In this document: positions 7,429 through 15,011 of the stretch, one piece after another
How the letters are laid out: each line of letters begins with the position of its first letter
How positions within the stretch are numbered: the first letter of the stretch is position 1
DNA from: Syntrophaceae bacterium
Lineage (GTDB): Bacteria > Desulfobacterota > BSN033 > UBA1163
Direction: 5' to 3'
DNA: 38,464 bases
Assembly (NCBI GenBank): GCA_013388635.1
Contig: JACAEX010000082.1
Coordinates: 1-38,464 of the forward strand
The notes under the pieces: model-generated
Databases searched by the model: none
What the model was told of the DNA's origin: nothing
The model's input: only the letters and a program-made list of their open reading frames with translations
Program-made: the position numbers and the translations under genes

Positions 7429-9420
7429 TTAATTGGAACACGACCGTTTGTGATTTGACATCAGATCCATCCTCCTCAGTTCTTCCAGTTCTAAGGCAAG
7501 GGATTCCCAGGCCTGGGTTAACTCTTTTATCTGTTCCTTCACCCGCTTATGGGTCTCGATGGTCTCGAAAGTCTCTTTCTGATTTAGATAGAGATTGGGG
7601 TCAGAGAGCTTCTGATTTAGTCGATCGAGTGTTTGTGTGGCTTCATGTAAAGACCTTTCCACCTCCTGGAACCTTTTTTCGAGACTGGAAAGTTGCCTCC
7701 GATATTGATCCATCTGTTGAGCCGATCTTCTCCTCTCCTCCTTAACCCTGTATTTTGACTTCTCTTTCGGGGATTTTTCCTCAACCTCTTTTTCTACTTC
7801 TTTATTCGGCTGCTCCGATCCGATCTGTTTCTTGTAGAGATAGTCATCGTAATTGCCCAAGAAGAGATGGGGGACTCCGTGATCGATCTCGATCACCTTG
7901 TTTGCAATCTGGTTGATCAGGTGGCGATCATGAGTGATCAGACAGATCGTCCCCTGAAACTGCTCCAGGGCGATCTCCAGGACATTTCGTGAGGGGATAT
8001 CGAGATGGCTGGTCGGTTCATCGAGGAGAAGGAAATTGGCAGGCTTGAGGAGCATCTTGGCCAGGACCAGTCGGCTCTTCTCGCCACCGCTCAATACCGA
8101 GACCCTCTTTTCAATATCCTCTCCGCTGAAGAGGAACATGCCCAGAAGATTACGAAGCTCTGTCTGGCTTTCCTCCGTGGCAATGGAGAGGAGCTCTTCA
8201 AAAACGGTGTTTTCAGGACGGAGGAGATCGAACTGGTGCTGGGCAAAGTAAGCGCGGGTCACGTTCTTTCCCAGATCCACTTTCCCTTCCTCAAAATCGA
8301 GGACCCCGGCCAGGATCTTGAGGAGTGTTGATTTGCCTGCTCCATTTGGGCCGACAAGGGCTACCTTATCTCCTCGGTACAGGGCGAGATCGATTCCCCG
8401 GTAGACCTGGATTTCACCATAAGACTTATGGAGATTCTTCACCTCAATGACCTTATGCCCACTTCGTGGAGGGATGGGGAATCGAAAGCGAACCTCTTTC
8501 CTCTCTTTTGGAAGTTCGATCCGTTCCATCTTTTCGAGCATCTTGATCCGGCTCTGAACCTGACTCGATTTGGTGTTTTTAGCTCGGAATCTCTCAATAA
8601 ACCTTTCTGTCTGCTCGATCTTCCTCTGCTGGGTTTTATAAGTAGCCTCAAGGATTTGCCTTCGGGCTTCCTTTTCCTCCAGGTAGTGGTCGTAGTTTCC
8701 ATAATAGAGATCGACCTTTTGACCCTCAATCTCTGCAATTCGGTCGATCAGGTGGTTAAGGAAGACCCGATCATGGGAAACGATGACCATGGCCCCTGGA
8801 TAATTGATCAAAAATTCTTCGAGCCAGATGAGCGAGGATAGGTCTAGGTGGTTGGTGGGTTCGTCAAGGAGAAGAAGGTCAGGGGACTGGAGAAGGATCT
8901 TTGCCAGGGCAATTCTCATCAGCCAGCCTCCGCTCAGTTCAACCGTTGGTCTTTCGAAATCCCTCTCCTTAAAACCCAATCCCTTCAGAATCCGCCTCGA
9001 CTCCGCTTCCAGGCCATATCCACCGAGGATTGCATACCTCTCTTGAAGTTTTCCGTACTCCTTAGCCAGCCTCTCCTGCTCTTTCGGATCTTTTAGGGAT
9101 AACAGCTCCTCCTCCAGGACCCCCATTTTGTCTTGAAGGGATGTGATGGTCTCCACTCCTTTTAGAACCTCGTTGAGGACCGTATCTCCGGTCAAAGAGA
9201 AGATCTCTTGGGGGAGGTAGCCGATCTTCACACCTTTTGCAATCAGGATCTCCCCGCCGTCAATCGATTCCTCTCCCAGGATCATTCTGAAGAGGGTCGT
9301 CTTGCCCGAGCCATTGGGACCGATGAGACCGATTCGGTCCCTCACCCCGATCTGGAGGGAACAGTCCTTGAAGAGGACTTTGCTTCCAAAAGATTTCTGA
9401 ACACGGCTAAGAGTGATCAT
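7429..9420 (-). CDS. ABC-F family ATPase (Uup/YheS type)
   Basis: A 663-residue soluble protein with two ABC domains and no membrane segments, the ABC-F arrangement associated with ribosome function. The first Walker A is GPNGSGKTT (34-42), followed by signature LSGGW and LLLLDEPTNHLDL. The second Walker A, GPNGAGKST, is near 355-363, with LSGGEKSR and LLLDEPTSHLD. The interdomain linker is rich in charged residues (ARRQILEATYKTQQRKIEQ), as in the ABC-F P-site tRNA interaction motif. Residues about 560-655 form a charged coiled coil like the C-terminal extension of Uup and YheS. It follows fxsA on the same strand and is probably the last gene of the fmdB-fxsA-ABC-F operon. Confidence 0.93.
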   Translation of the reverse strand: MITLSRVQKSFGSKVLFKDCSLQIGVRDRIGLIGPNGSGKTTLFRMILGEESIDGGEILIAKGVKIGYLPQEIFSLTGDTVLNEVLKGVETITSLQDKMGVLEEELLSLKDPKEQERLAKEYGKLQERYAILGGYGLEAESRRILKGLGFKERDFERPTVELSGGWLMRIALAKILLQSPDLLLLDEPTNHLDLSSLIWLEEFLINYPGAMVIVSHDRVFLNHLIDRIAEIEGQKVDLYYGNYDHYLEEKEARRQILEATYKTQQRKIEQTERFIERFRAKNTKSSQVQSRIKMLEKMERIELPKERKEVRFRFPIPPRSGHKVIEVKNLHKSYGEIQVYRGIDLALYRGDKVALVGPNGAGKSTLLKILAGVLDFEEGKVDLGKNVTRAYFAQHQFDLLRPENTVFEELLSIATEESQTELRNLLGMFLFSGEDIEKRVSVLSGGEKSRLVLAKMLLKPANFLLLDEPTSHLDIPSRNVLEIALEQFQGTICLITHDRHLINQIANKVIEIDHGVPHLFLGNYDDYLYKKQIGSEQPNKEVEKEVEEKSPKEKSKYRVKEERRRSAQQMDQYRRQLSSLEKRFQEVERSLHEATQTLDRLNQKLSDPNLYLNQKETFETIETHKRVKEQIKELTQAWESLALELEELRRMDLMSNHKRSCSN

Positions 9421-9465
9421 GATGCATTTGAGCTTTCAACTTTGGCACTTATAATCCTATTATTT

Positions 9466-9875
9466 CTACAGGTGGTGATCGAGGTTAATATGATGAACAT
9501 GGACCTGGCCTTTCTGGATCTTGTGGATCATCCATTTCATCAGAAGCCTTTTCATCAAGACCCTGCTCCAGGGTATGAGGAGGCAAAAACCGATCGAATC
9601 GGTCAGAACCCCTGGTGTCAAAAGAAGAATTCCTCCGCCAAGGATCATGAGGCCATCGACGAGTTTATCAGCCGGGACCCTGCCCTCGGCCACCTCCCTT
9701 CGAATCTTTCTCAATAGCGATATTCCCTGAGACTTCGCCAGAAGAGCTCCCGCCATTCCGGTTGCAATGGTCAATAAGATCACCTCAAAGGTCCCAATGG
9801 CCTTCCCGATTTCGATGAGCAGGAAGACTCAACGATTGGGGTGAAAATAAATGCAAGGAGGAGTCGGCTTAACAT
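9466..9875 (-). CDS. fxsA: FxsA family membrane protein, apparently frameshifted
   Basis: Cytoplasmic membrane protein of the FxsA family, whose E. coli member affects F-exclusion of phage T7. The intact frame covers 9466-9783 and has TGMAGALLAKSQG, a helix and the conserved GGGILLLTPGVLTDSIGF. Upstream, ATG at 9875 opens MLSRLLLAFIFTPIVE, an FxsA-like N-terminus. It then leaves the frame near 9826-9828, while the next frame resumes with FLLIEIGKAIGTFEV. Restoring one base there gives a continuous, normal FxsA protein of about 136 residues. This is either a real one-base deletion that inactivates the gene or a sequencing/assembly error. Without the repair, translation would have to begin internally at the GTG at 9783. 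Confidence 0.82.
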
Positions 9876-9917
9876 GGAAGGGATTTTCAAGGAGCAGTAG
9901 AAGGTTTTATTCCAAAT

Positions 9918-10262
9918 TCAGGTGTCGTATTTATCAAAATTATATCCTGCTTTCTTGTAATTCTCCAGGGCACGGATCTTCAGGTCCTCTCTCTTTGTCT
10001 TCTCCGCCTCTTTATCCGCCAATTCGGCAGCATGGCTCCATTTTCCTTCCTTTTCGTACTCCTTGATCTTCCGATCCGTCTCTGTAACCGGACTCCCTTT
10101 GATGACCACGGTGGGTGCGAAGAGGACGCGGGAGATCGGGTTCTTACATTGAGGACAGACCGTCAAGCCGGGTTCGGTCATCCTCTGAACAACCTCAAAA
10201 CCTGACCTGCAATGATCGCAGCTTCTGTTAGGATCGACAGGCCTGTACTCATAGGTCGGCAT
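9918..10262 (-). CDS. FmdB-type zinc ribbon protein
   Basis: A 114-residue protein starting MPTYEYRP, the hallmark of FmdB/CxxC_CxxC_SSSS regulatory zinc ribbons. The two knuckles are CDHC (after PNRS) and CPQC (before KNPISRVLFAP). The C-terminal half is charged and helical (EYEKEGKWSHAAELADKEAEKTKRED). The frame extends upstream to 10358, but the conserved start fixes the ATG at 10262. Function is unknown; some relatives are named for proposed control of formamidase/amidase genes. It is the first gene of the fmdB-fxsA-ABC-F unit, with a putative promoter at 10336-10366. Confidence 0.88.
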   Translation of the reverse strand: MPTYEYRPVDPNRSCDHCRSGFEVVQRMTEPGLTVCPQCKNPISRVLFAPTVVIKGSPVTETDRKIKEYEKEGKWSHAAELADKEAEKTKREDLKIRALENYKKAGYNFDKYDT

Positions 10263-10335
10263 GATTAAAACCTTACCCCCCTGCCCGTGTCCGGGCTTAA
10301 TTAAGCAACCATGCTCCGATAGACTGAGACCGAAA

Positions 10336-10366
10336 TATAAATTAATATTTCTAAACAAATTGTCAA
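10336..10366 (-). promoter_or_regulatory. Putative promoter of the fmdB operon
   Basis: On the minus strand a perfect TTGACA (10361-10366) precedes an AT-rich block reading TAATTTATATTT. TAATTT at a 16-nt spacing or TTTATA at 19 nt could be the -10. The leader to the ATG at 10262 would be about 70 nt. Confidence 0.5.
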
Positions 10367-10382
10367 GGGAGAAAGAAATTTA

Positions 10383-10420
10383 TTGACTTCAGGCTTCTAT
10401 TGTGTTAAAAAAATCACAAT
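10383..10420 (+). promoter_or_regulatory. Putative cbcL promoter with overlapping inverted repeat
   Basis: TTGACT (10383-10388), a 17-nt spacer and TAAAAA (10406-10411) make a weak promoter. A perfect inverted repeat, ATTGTG (10399-10404) and CACAAT (10415-10420), straddles the -10. It resembles a Rex half-site pair (TTGTG and CACAA), but the gap is 10 nt, not the usual 8 nt. A repressor bound here would block the promoter. Confidence 0.4.
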
Positions 10421-10515
10421 TTTCCTCGCACATTTTTAACTCTTTGATTTTAAAGCTCTTTAGAAACCAGAGGTCCTTGTGTTCTCCCCGGGTAGGAGTG
10501 AGGGCAATTTTCGAT

Positions 10516-10531
10516 CTCATTGCGAAATGAG
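10516..10531 (+). other. GNRA-capped hairpin in cbcL leader
   Basis: CTCATT (10516-10521), GCGA tetraloop, AATGAG (10526-10531). It is in the roughly 180-nt untranslated leader between the putative promoter and the cbcL start. No known riboswitch consensus could be matched around it. Confidence 0.35.
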
Positions 10532-10598
10532 GGCCTGTCCGGTGTCGAGGGGAAACTATCGCATTGATTAAGAGACCAGTTTGCCTTTTGGGGGGATT

Positions 10599-12572
10599 AT
10601 GAAATCGCGATTTAAAATTTTAGTCTTCATCCTTCTCACAGTTTTCGGCCTTCTCTGGCTGACCATCAGTTTTCTTTGGGCTGCGAAGCCACCTGCTGGA
10701 AAAGAAGGGCCTCAAACCGAAGAGGTGGTAAGGCCTCCGGACATCGGGAAAAAAGGGGAAAAGTTTATTATTAAGGGCCGGGAGTATTGCTATGAGTGTA
10801 TCGACAATTCAGAGTGCCTCGGGTGCCACAAGAAGATCAGTGAGAGGAAATTTGCCCAATCCGTTCATGGAGCCAATTCCTGCAACAGTTGCCATTGGGA
10901 TATTACGGATGTGAAGGAACATCTGAAGGCAAAAGGGGGGAGAATTCATACCGAACCCGTAACCTGCCATCGGTGCCATAAGAGGGAAGGTAGAGAACAT
11001 TACGCCAGTGCCCACTTCATCAATGATATCCAATGTAAGGATTGCCATAAGGATATCCATGAGATGACCCGGTGGAAGGGGGACAAGACAAGAGTCATCG
11101 AAAAATGTACCACCTGCCACTCCGAGGATGGTTACTCTGAGAGCGTCCACGGAAAATCGGTCCTCGCTGGCAACGCCGATTCTGCCGCTTGCCATGACTG
11201 TCATGGTCTTCACAAGATCCCCATATTGAAGGGTGAAGAGCCGAAAGTCGTCCAGTTCCGGAAGGAGTTCCATACAGAGGTCTGCCAGAAATGCCATGCC
11301 GATAAGGAGATGATGGAAAGAAACAGAGTCTTCCTTATCGCCACGCAGACCTATTACGAGAGTTACCATGGAAAGGTGGAGCATCTGGGCTACCCGAAAT
11401 TGGTGGCGGGCTGTGCGGACTGTCATGGGTTTCACAGCATTTTGCCGAGGGACGATCCCAAATCTACTATCTCTGATGCCCGTCTTGTCGAAACCTGCGG
11501 AAAGTGCCATCCGGGAGCCAATACCAATTTCGTAATGTGGATCGCCCATGCCACTCATGATGATCCAGAAAGACATCCCGTTTTTTACTGGACCTTTGTG
11601 ATCATGACAGCCCTGCTCGTTTCGGTGTTCAGCATGTTCTGGCTCCATACGATTCTCTGGTGGCGAAGGGACTTCTGGGAAAAAAGGGAATTGAGAGCTC
11701 AAGGGATCTACTTCCCAATTCATCGTGTCAAGCTCGAAGAGGCTGGTCTGATGTATCGACGCTTCAGCCTCTTCGATATCGCCCTTCATTTTACGATGAT
11801 GGTCACCTTCATTGCTCTTGTCCTGACCGGACTGCCCCTGAAATTCTCTCACGCTTCCTGGGCCAAAGGGTTGATGGCTTTATTAGGCGGGGCTGAAATG
11901 GCAGGCTTGATCCACCGAGTTGCGGCGGCGATTACGTTTCTCTATTTTGGAACGGCTCTCGCCTATATCGTCTACTTTCTCTTCTACAAGAGATTACCTG
12001 GAAATCCAAACCCTCTCCAGAAACTTTTTGGGCCCGAATCCCTCTGTCCTCGCTGGAAGGATATTCAGGACATCGTGGGAATGATCCGCTGGTTCTTTAA
12101 TAAAGGCCCCAAACCTCAGTTCGACCGATGGACTTACTGGGAAAAATTCGATTTCTTAGCCGTTTTCTGGGGGATGTTTGCCATCGGGCTCTCCGGTCTG
12201 ATGCTCTGGTTTCAGGAATTTTTCTGCATCTTTCTGCCCGGCTGGGTCATCAATATCGCCCAGATCGTCCATTCAGACGAAGCCCTATTAGCCTCTGGTT
12301 TTATCTTTACCGTCCATTTCTTTAATACCCATTTCAGACCTTCGAAGTTCCCTTTCGACCCGGTCATTTTTACAGGAAGGCTACCTAAATATGAGCTGGT
12401 TGAGGAACGGCCAAAACAGTATGAGAGGCTTCTTGCACAGAAGAGGCTGGAGGTCTATCGAGAAAAATATCCGAGTCCATGGACGGACCTTTTCTCCAAC
12501 GTAATGGGATTTGCCATGCTCGCCATTGGGCTGTTCTGCATCTTCTTGATCGGGTGGGAATTCCTTATGTAA
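10599..12572 (+). CDS. cbcL: CbcL-type nine-heme cytochrome c/b fusion, quinol dehydrogenase
   Basis: Inner-membrane protein predicted to oxidise menaquinol and pass electrons to periplasmic cytochromes. After an N-terminal anchor/signal helix (about 5-25), the periplasmic domain (about 70-305) has nine CXXCH heme sites: CLGCH, CNSCH, CHRCH, CKDCH, CTTCH, CHDCH, CQKCH, CADCH and CGKCH. The C-terminal half (about 335-657) has five to six membrane helices with spaced histidines, as in FdnI/HydC diheme b-type cytochromes. Nine c-hemes fused to such a domain is the architecture of Geobacter CbcL, used with low-potential acceptors. An in-frame TTG at 10581 is less likely than ATG 10599, which has GGGGGG at good spacing. 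It stands alone and converges with the selenocytochrome gene. Confidence 0.88.
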   Translation: MKSRFKILVFILLTVFGLLWLTISFLWAAKPPAGKEGPQTEEVVRPPDIGKKGEKFIIKGREYCYECIDNSECLGCHKKISERKFAQSVHGANSCNSCHWDITDVKEHLKAKGGRIHTEPVTCHRCHKREGREHYASAHFINDIQCKDCHKDIHEMTRWKGDKTRVIEKCTTCHSEDGYSESVHGKSVLAGNADSAACHDCHGLHKIPILKGEEPKVVQFRKEFHTEVCQKCHADKEMMERNRVFLIATQTYYESYHGKVEHLGYPKLVAGCADCHGFHSILPRDDPKSTISDARLVETCGKCHPGANTNFVMWIAHATHDDPERHPVFYWTFVIMTALLVSVFSMFWLHTILWWRRDFWEKRELRAQGIYFPIHRVKLEEAGLMYRRFSLFDIALHFTMMVTFIALVLTGLPLKFSHASWAKGLMALLGGAEMAGLIHRVAAAITFLYFGTALAYIVYFLFYKRLPGNPNPLQKLFGPESLCPRWKDIQDIVGMIRWFFNKGPKPQFDRWTYWEKFDFLAVFWGMFAIGLSGLMLWFQEFFCIFLPGWVINIAQIVHSDEALLASGFIFTVHFFNTHFRPSKFPFDPVIFTGRLPKYELVEERPKQYERLLAQKRLEVYREKYPSPWTDLFSNVMGFAMLAIGLFCIFLIGWEFLM

Positions 12573-12577
12573 TAGTT

Positions 12578-12638
12578 ATGAGTTCGGAGTTCCAGGGTTA
12601 GGAGTAAAAAATAAAAGGATTTAAGACTACGAACTCAT
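12578..12638. repeat. Intergenic inverted repeat between convergent genes
   Basis: ATGAGTTCG (12578-12586) and CGAACTCAT (12630-12638) are perfect inverted copies. GGAGTTCCAGGG and CTCTGAACT nearby extend the resemblance. The sequence resembles decayed GAGTTCGGAGTTC-type dispersed repeats. It lies between the cbcL and selenocytochrome stops and could also form a termination hairpin with a long loop, but it lacks a clear T-tract. Confidence 0.45.
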
Positions 12639-12647
12639 TACTCTGAA

Positions 12648-14231
12648 CTATTTGGAAATCTTACAGCCAATCTTCTCAAGATAGGCAAGGTAGTTAAACG
12701 TGGGGCTTTGATCTTTGGTGTGGCAGTTTCTACATATCCCGAGGGTTACCTTTTTTTGAACTTCTCCCTTTGCAGGATGCCCTTTCCCCGCTCCGTGACA
12801 GGCCTCGCACTGAACCCCTCGCAGGTAGAAAGGGATCTCTTCGACGGTGGCATACTCTCCTATCTTTCCGTAACCGGTAGAATGGCACACAAGACACTCC
12901 TCCTGGGCATATTTAGGCGTGGCGATGATCGTTTGAGAGGCCTTCGCATGCTTGGTTTTCAGCCAATTGTGATAGTTGGCTATGTGGCACCCTTTGCAAG
13001 AAATCGCTCCGACGTAAGGGCTCTCCTTAGGAATCCGGGCGAGCATCTCTTTCTCTGATAAATCTTTTTCGGGTAAGGCTCCCACCGTGGGTCTGTATAA
13101 TTTTGCTGACTCAGCTCGGTAGTTCTCCACTGCCTTGAGGATACAAGGATCGTCCTTCACCGATAGCTGAACGGGAATTGAACGGTGTCTGTAAAAATTC
13201 TTATCCTGGAAGGCTGACAGGCTCCTTTCCAGTTCCTGTCGTTTTGATTCCAAGAACTTCAGCTCTTTGGCTTTCATGGCGTCTTTTTCTCCTGATTTCG
13301 CTATCTCTGATTTGATCTGGATTGACCGCGTGATCAGCCTTTCCAATCTCTTTTCGATCTCATCTCTTTCACTGATAACGACGAATTTGATAGGCCTTTT
13401 CACGTCGACCAAGGAATAATCGATCCGTCCCAGATAGCCCCCCCTTGGTTCCAATCGATAAATAGGGACTTCGTTCACCCTTTCAAGGATTGCCCTTGTG
13501 GCCTCCCCCCCTCCTCCCAGGATCAGATCAATTTCGGGGTTTTGCCTGGCCAATTTCCTATCCTTTGATGCACCAAGTTGTGAGAGGACGACGATGAGAT
13601 CACAATATTCCCTCAACCTCTTGATTACCGCCTTCGATGTGGAAAGGGGCTCTAAAACAGTTACTCCGGCCTCTTGTTCCTGAATGCCGGGGCTGAACTG
13701 GTCATCCATAAGCCCGATAATTCCCACCTTAAGGCCCAGGATCTCTTTGATAACGTGGGGTTTAAAGATCGTCTTTTGATTTCCTTTCTCAATTAGGTTG
13801 GCGGAGATGAACGGAAATTTTGCCTTTTGACTCAGACCGTAGAGGAATTTTAGCCCCATCATCAAATCCTTATCGCCCACATTGACCAGATCATATCCCA
13901 TCTCATTATAGGATTGTATAAGAAGATCAGCTCGAAGGATCGCATCCCTTTTTTTGGTTTCCGTTTGAGGAGGTTTTCGAAACAGGAGGTTTCCGGTGTC
14001 GAGAAGAAGGATCTTTCCCCCCTCTTTTCTAATCTGGGAAATCAGGGTTGATTTCTTGGCAATACCGCCAAGAGGACTTCGAAATCACCCGCAAGGCTCG
14101 ACTTCTCCCATTACATCATTGGTATAGATGATAGTGAACTGGAATTTGGGTACGGCTGAAAAAGAAGTATCATAAAAGAAGAGGACAATCAAAATATCGA
14201 TAAAAATGAAAAGGAATCTTTTAATCTTCAC
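12648..14231 (-). CDS. Probable selenoprotein: 5'-nucleotidase-like domain fused to tetraheme cytochrome c554
   Basis: Exported 527-residue protein if the in-frame TGA at 14085-14087 (codon 49) is read as selenocysteine. The start GTG at 14231 has GGAGG six nt upstream and opens a signal peptide (to about A26). TNDVMGEVEPCG-U-FRSPLGGIAKKSTLI follows, where relatives have Cys in an EPCGC motif. A hairpin starting 11 nt after the TGA matches a bacterial SECIS. The metallophosphatase-like region (about 32-300) lacks the usual metal histidines: NHE is replaced by DKD and GGHSH by GGGGE. A charged coiled segment follows. A cytochrome c554-type domain (about 405-527) has four CXXCH sites: CKGCH, CLVCH, CEACH and CRNCH. 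Without readthrough only a fragment from 13901 would be called. The substrate is unknown, and a redox role is inferred. Confidence 0.8.
14054..14087 (-). promoter_or_regulatory. Candidate bacterial SECIS element with its UGA codon
   Basis: On the minus strand the TGA (14087-14085) is followed by 18 nt and then a loop beginning GGT. The stem TCTTGGC (14073-14067) pairs perfectly with GCCAAGA (14060-14054) around loop GGTATT. The UGA-to-loop distance and the GGU at the start of the apical loop equal those of the E. coli fdhF SECIS, and a guanine among the first two loop bases is the known requirement for SelB. Confidence 0.8.
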
Positions 14232-14278
14232 CAGGTTCCTCCATTCCCGTCTCCTATTATCATTGACACAAAATCAGT

Positions 14279-14307
14279 TTGAAATCAATCATTCCATTTG
14301 TTAAAAT
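14279..14307 (+). promoter_or_regulatory. Putative promoter of first DUF1684 gene
   Basis: TTGAAA (14279-14284), a 17-nt spacer and TAAAAT (14302-14307). The start site would be near 14314, about 25 nt before the ATG at 14339. Confidence 0.6.
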
Positions 14308-14338
14308 TTAACGCAGAATATTTTTCACATCATCACTC

Positions 14339-14977
14339 ATGAACATAAAAAGAATAATTCTTCTGGTCATCTGTTGGACCCCCTTCTTCGCTCCAGTAAC
14401 CTTATCGATAGGGGGAGATATAGAGCAGCAGATTATTTTCAAGCAAGAACAACAGGTCAAACAGTGGCGAAAAGAGAGGGATCAATTTTTTAAAACCCAT
14501 GAACGCTCACCCCTCTCTCCCGCCGAGAGAAGGAGTTTCAATGGCTTAAAATATTACCCTTTTAATCCGCAATATATTTTTTATAGTGAGGTCGAGCGAT
14601 TTATCTTCAATATCAATAACCCTAAATATTATGCCACCTTTCTCACCAATAAAGGGACCAACAAACGTTATATTCGATATGGAAGGTTCTATTTCACGAT
14701 GGATGGGAAAAAATATACGATCGAAATTTATAAATCCATTTTGAGTGACACCCTCTTTATCCCTTTCAAAGATAAGACAAATGGAAAAGAGACCTACGAA
14801 GGAGGAAGGTATATCGATTCGGAAATCCTTCCCGGTTACAAAATGATTTTAGATTTCAATATGGCCTATAATCCCTCTTGCGCCTACAATGATAAATTTA
14901 TCTGCGTTCTCCCTCCAAAGGAAAATATCTTGGATATTCCCATCCAGGCCGGCGAAAAAAATTTCCAATCTTATTGA
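14339..14977 (+). CDS. Exported DUF1684 family protein
   Basis: A 212-residue protein with an N-terminal signal peptide (about 1-25). The rest is DUF1684: WRKERDQFFKTHERSPLSP, RRSFNGLKYYPFNP, then YIRYGRFYFTMDGKKYTIEIYK, LFIPFKDKTNGKETYEGGRY and LDFNMAYNPSCAYNDKFIC, with AGEKNF near the end. All conserved family blocks are present, so it is complete. The molecular function of DUF1684 is not known; its strongly conserved DFN-AYNP-C-Y pattern suggests a binding or catalytic site. It faces a second DUF1684 gene that converges on it with a 34-nt gap and no visible terminator between them. The ATG lacks a strong ribosome-binding site. Confidence 0.82.
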   Translation: MNIKRIILLVICWTPFFAPVTLSIGGDIEQQIIFKQEQQVKQWRKERDQFFKTHERSPLSPAERRSFNGLKYYPFNPQYIFYSEVERFIFNINNPKYYATFLTNKGTNKRYIRYGRFYFTMDGKKYTIEIYKSILSDTLFIPFKDKTNGKETYEGGRYIDSEILPGYKMILDFNMAYNPSCAYNDKFICVLPPKENILDIPIQAGEKNFQSY

Positions 14978-15011
14978 CGAATTTCAAAAACCAAATATAG
15001 AAATTGATCTC

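Noticed and set aside
10399-10420. Annotating a definite Rex binding site
   Set aside because: The half-sites fit, but the spacing is 10 nt, not 8, so it is kept as a candidate operator only.
10581-10598. TTG start of cbcL adding MPFGGI
   Set aside because: GGGGGG immediately before ATG 10599 is a proper ribosome-binding site and the signal helix starts there.
12648-13901. The 417-residue frame starting MGYDLVNV as a complete gene
   Set aside because: It has no signal peptide or ribosome-binding site, and the family N-terminus is plainly encoded upstream in the same frame across the TGA.
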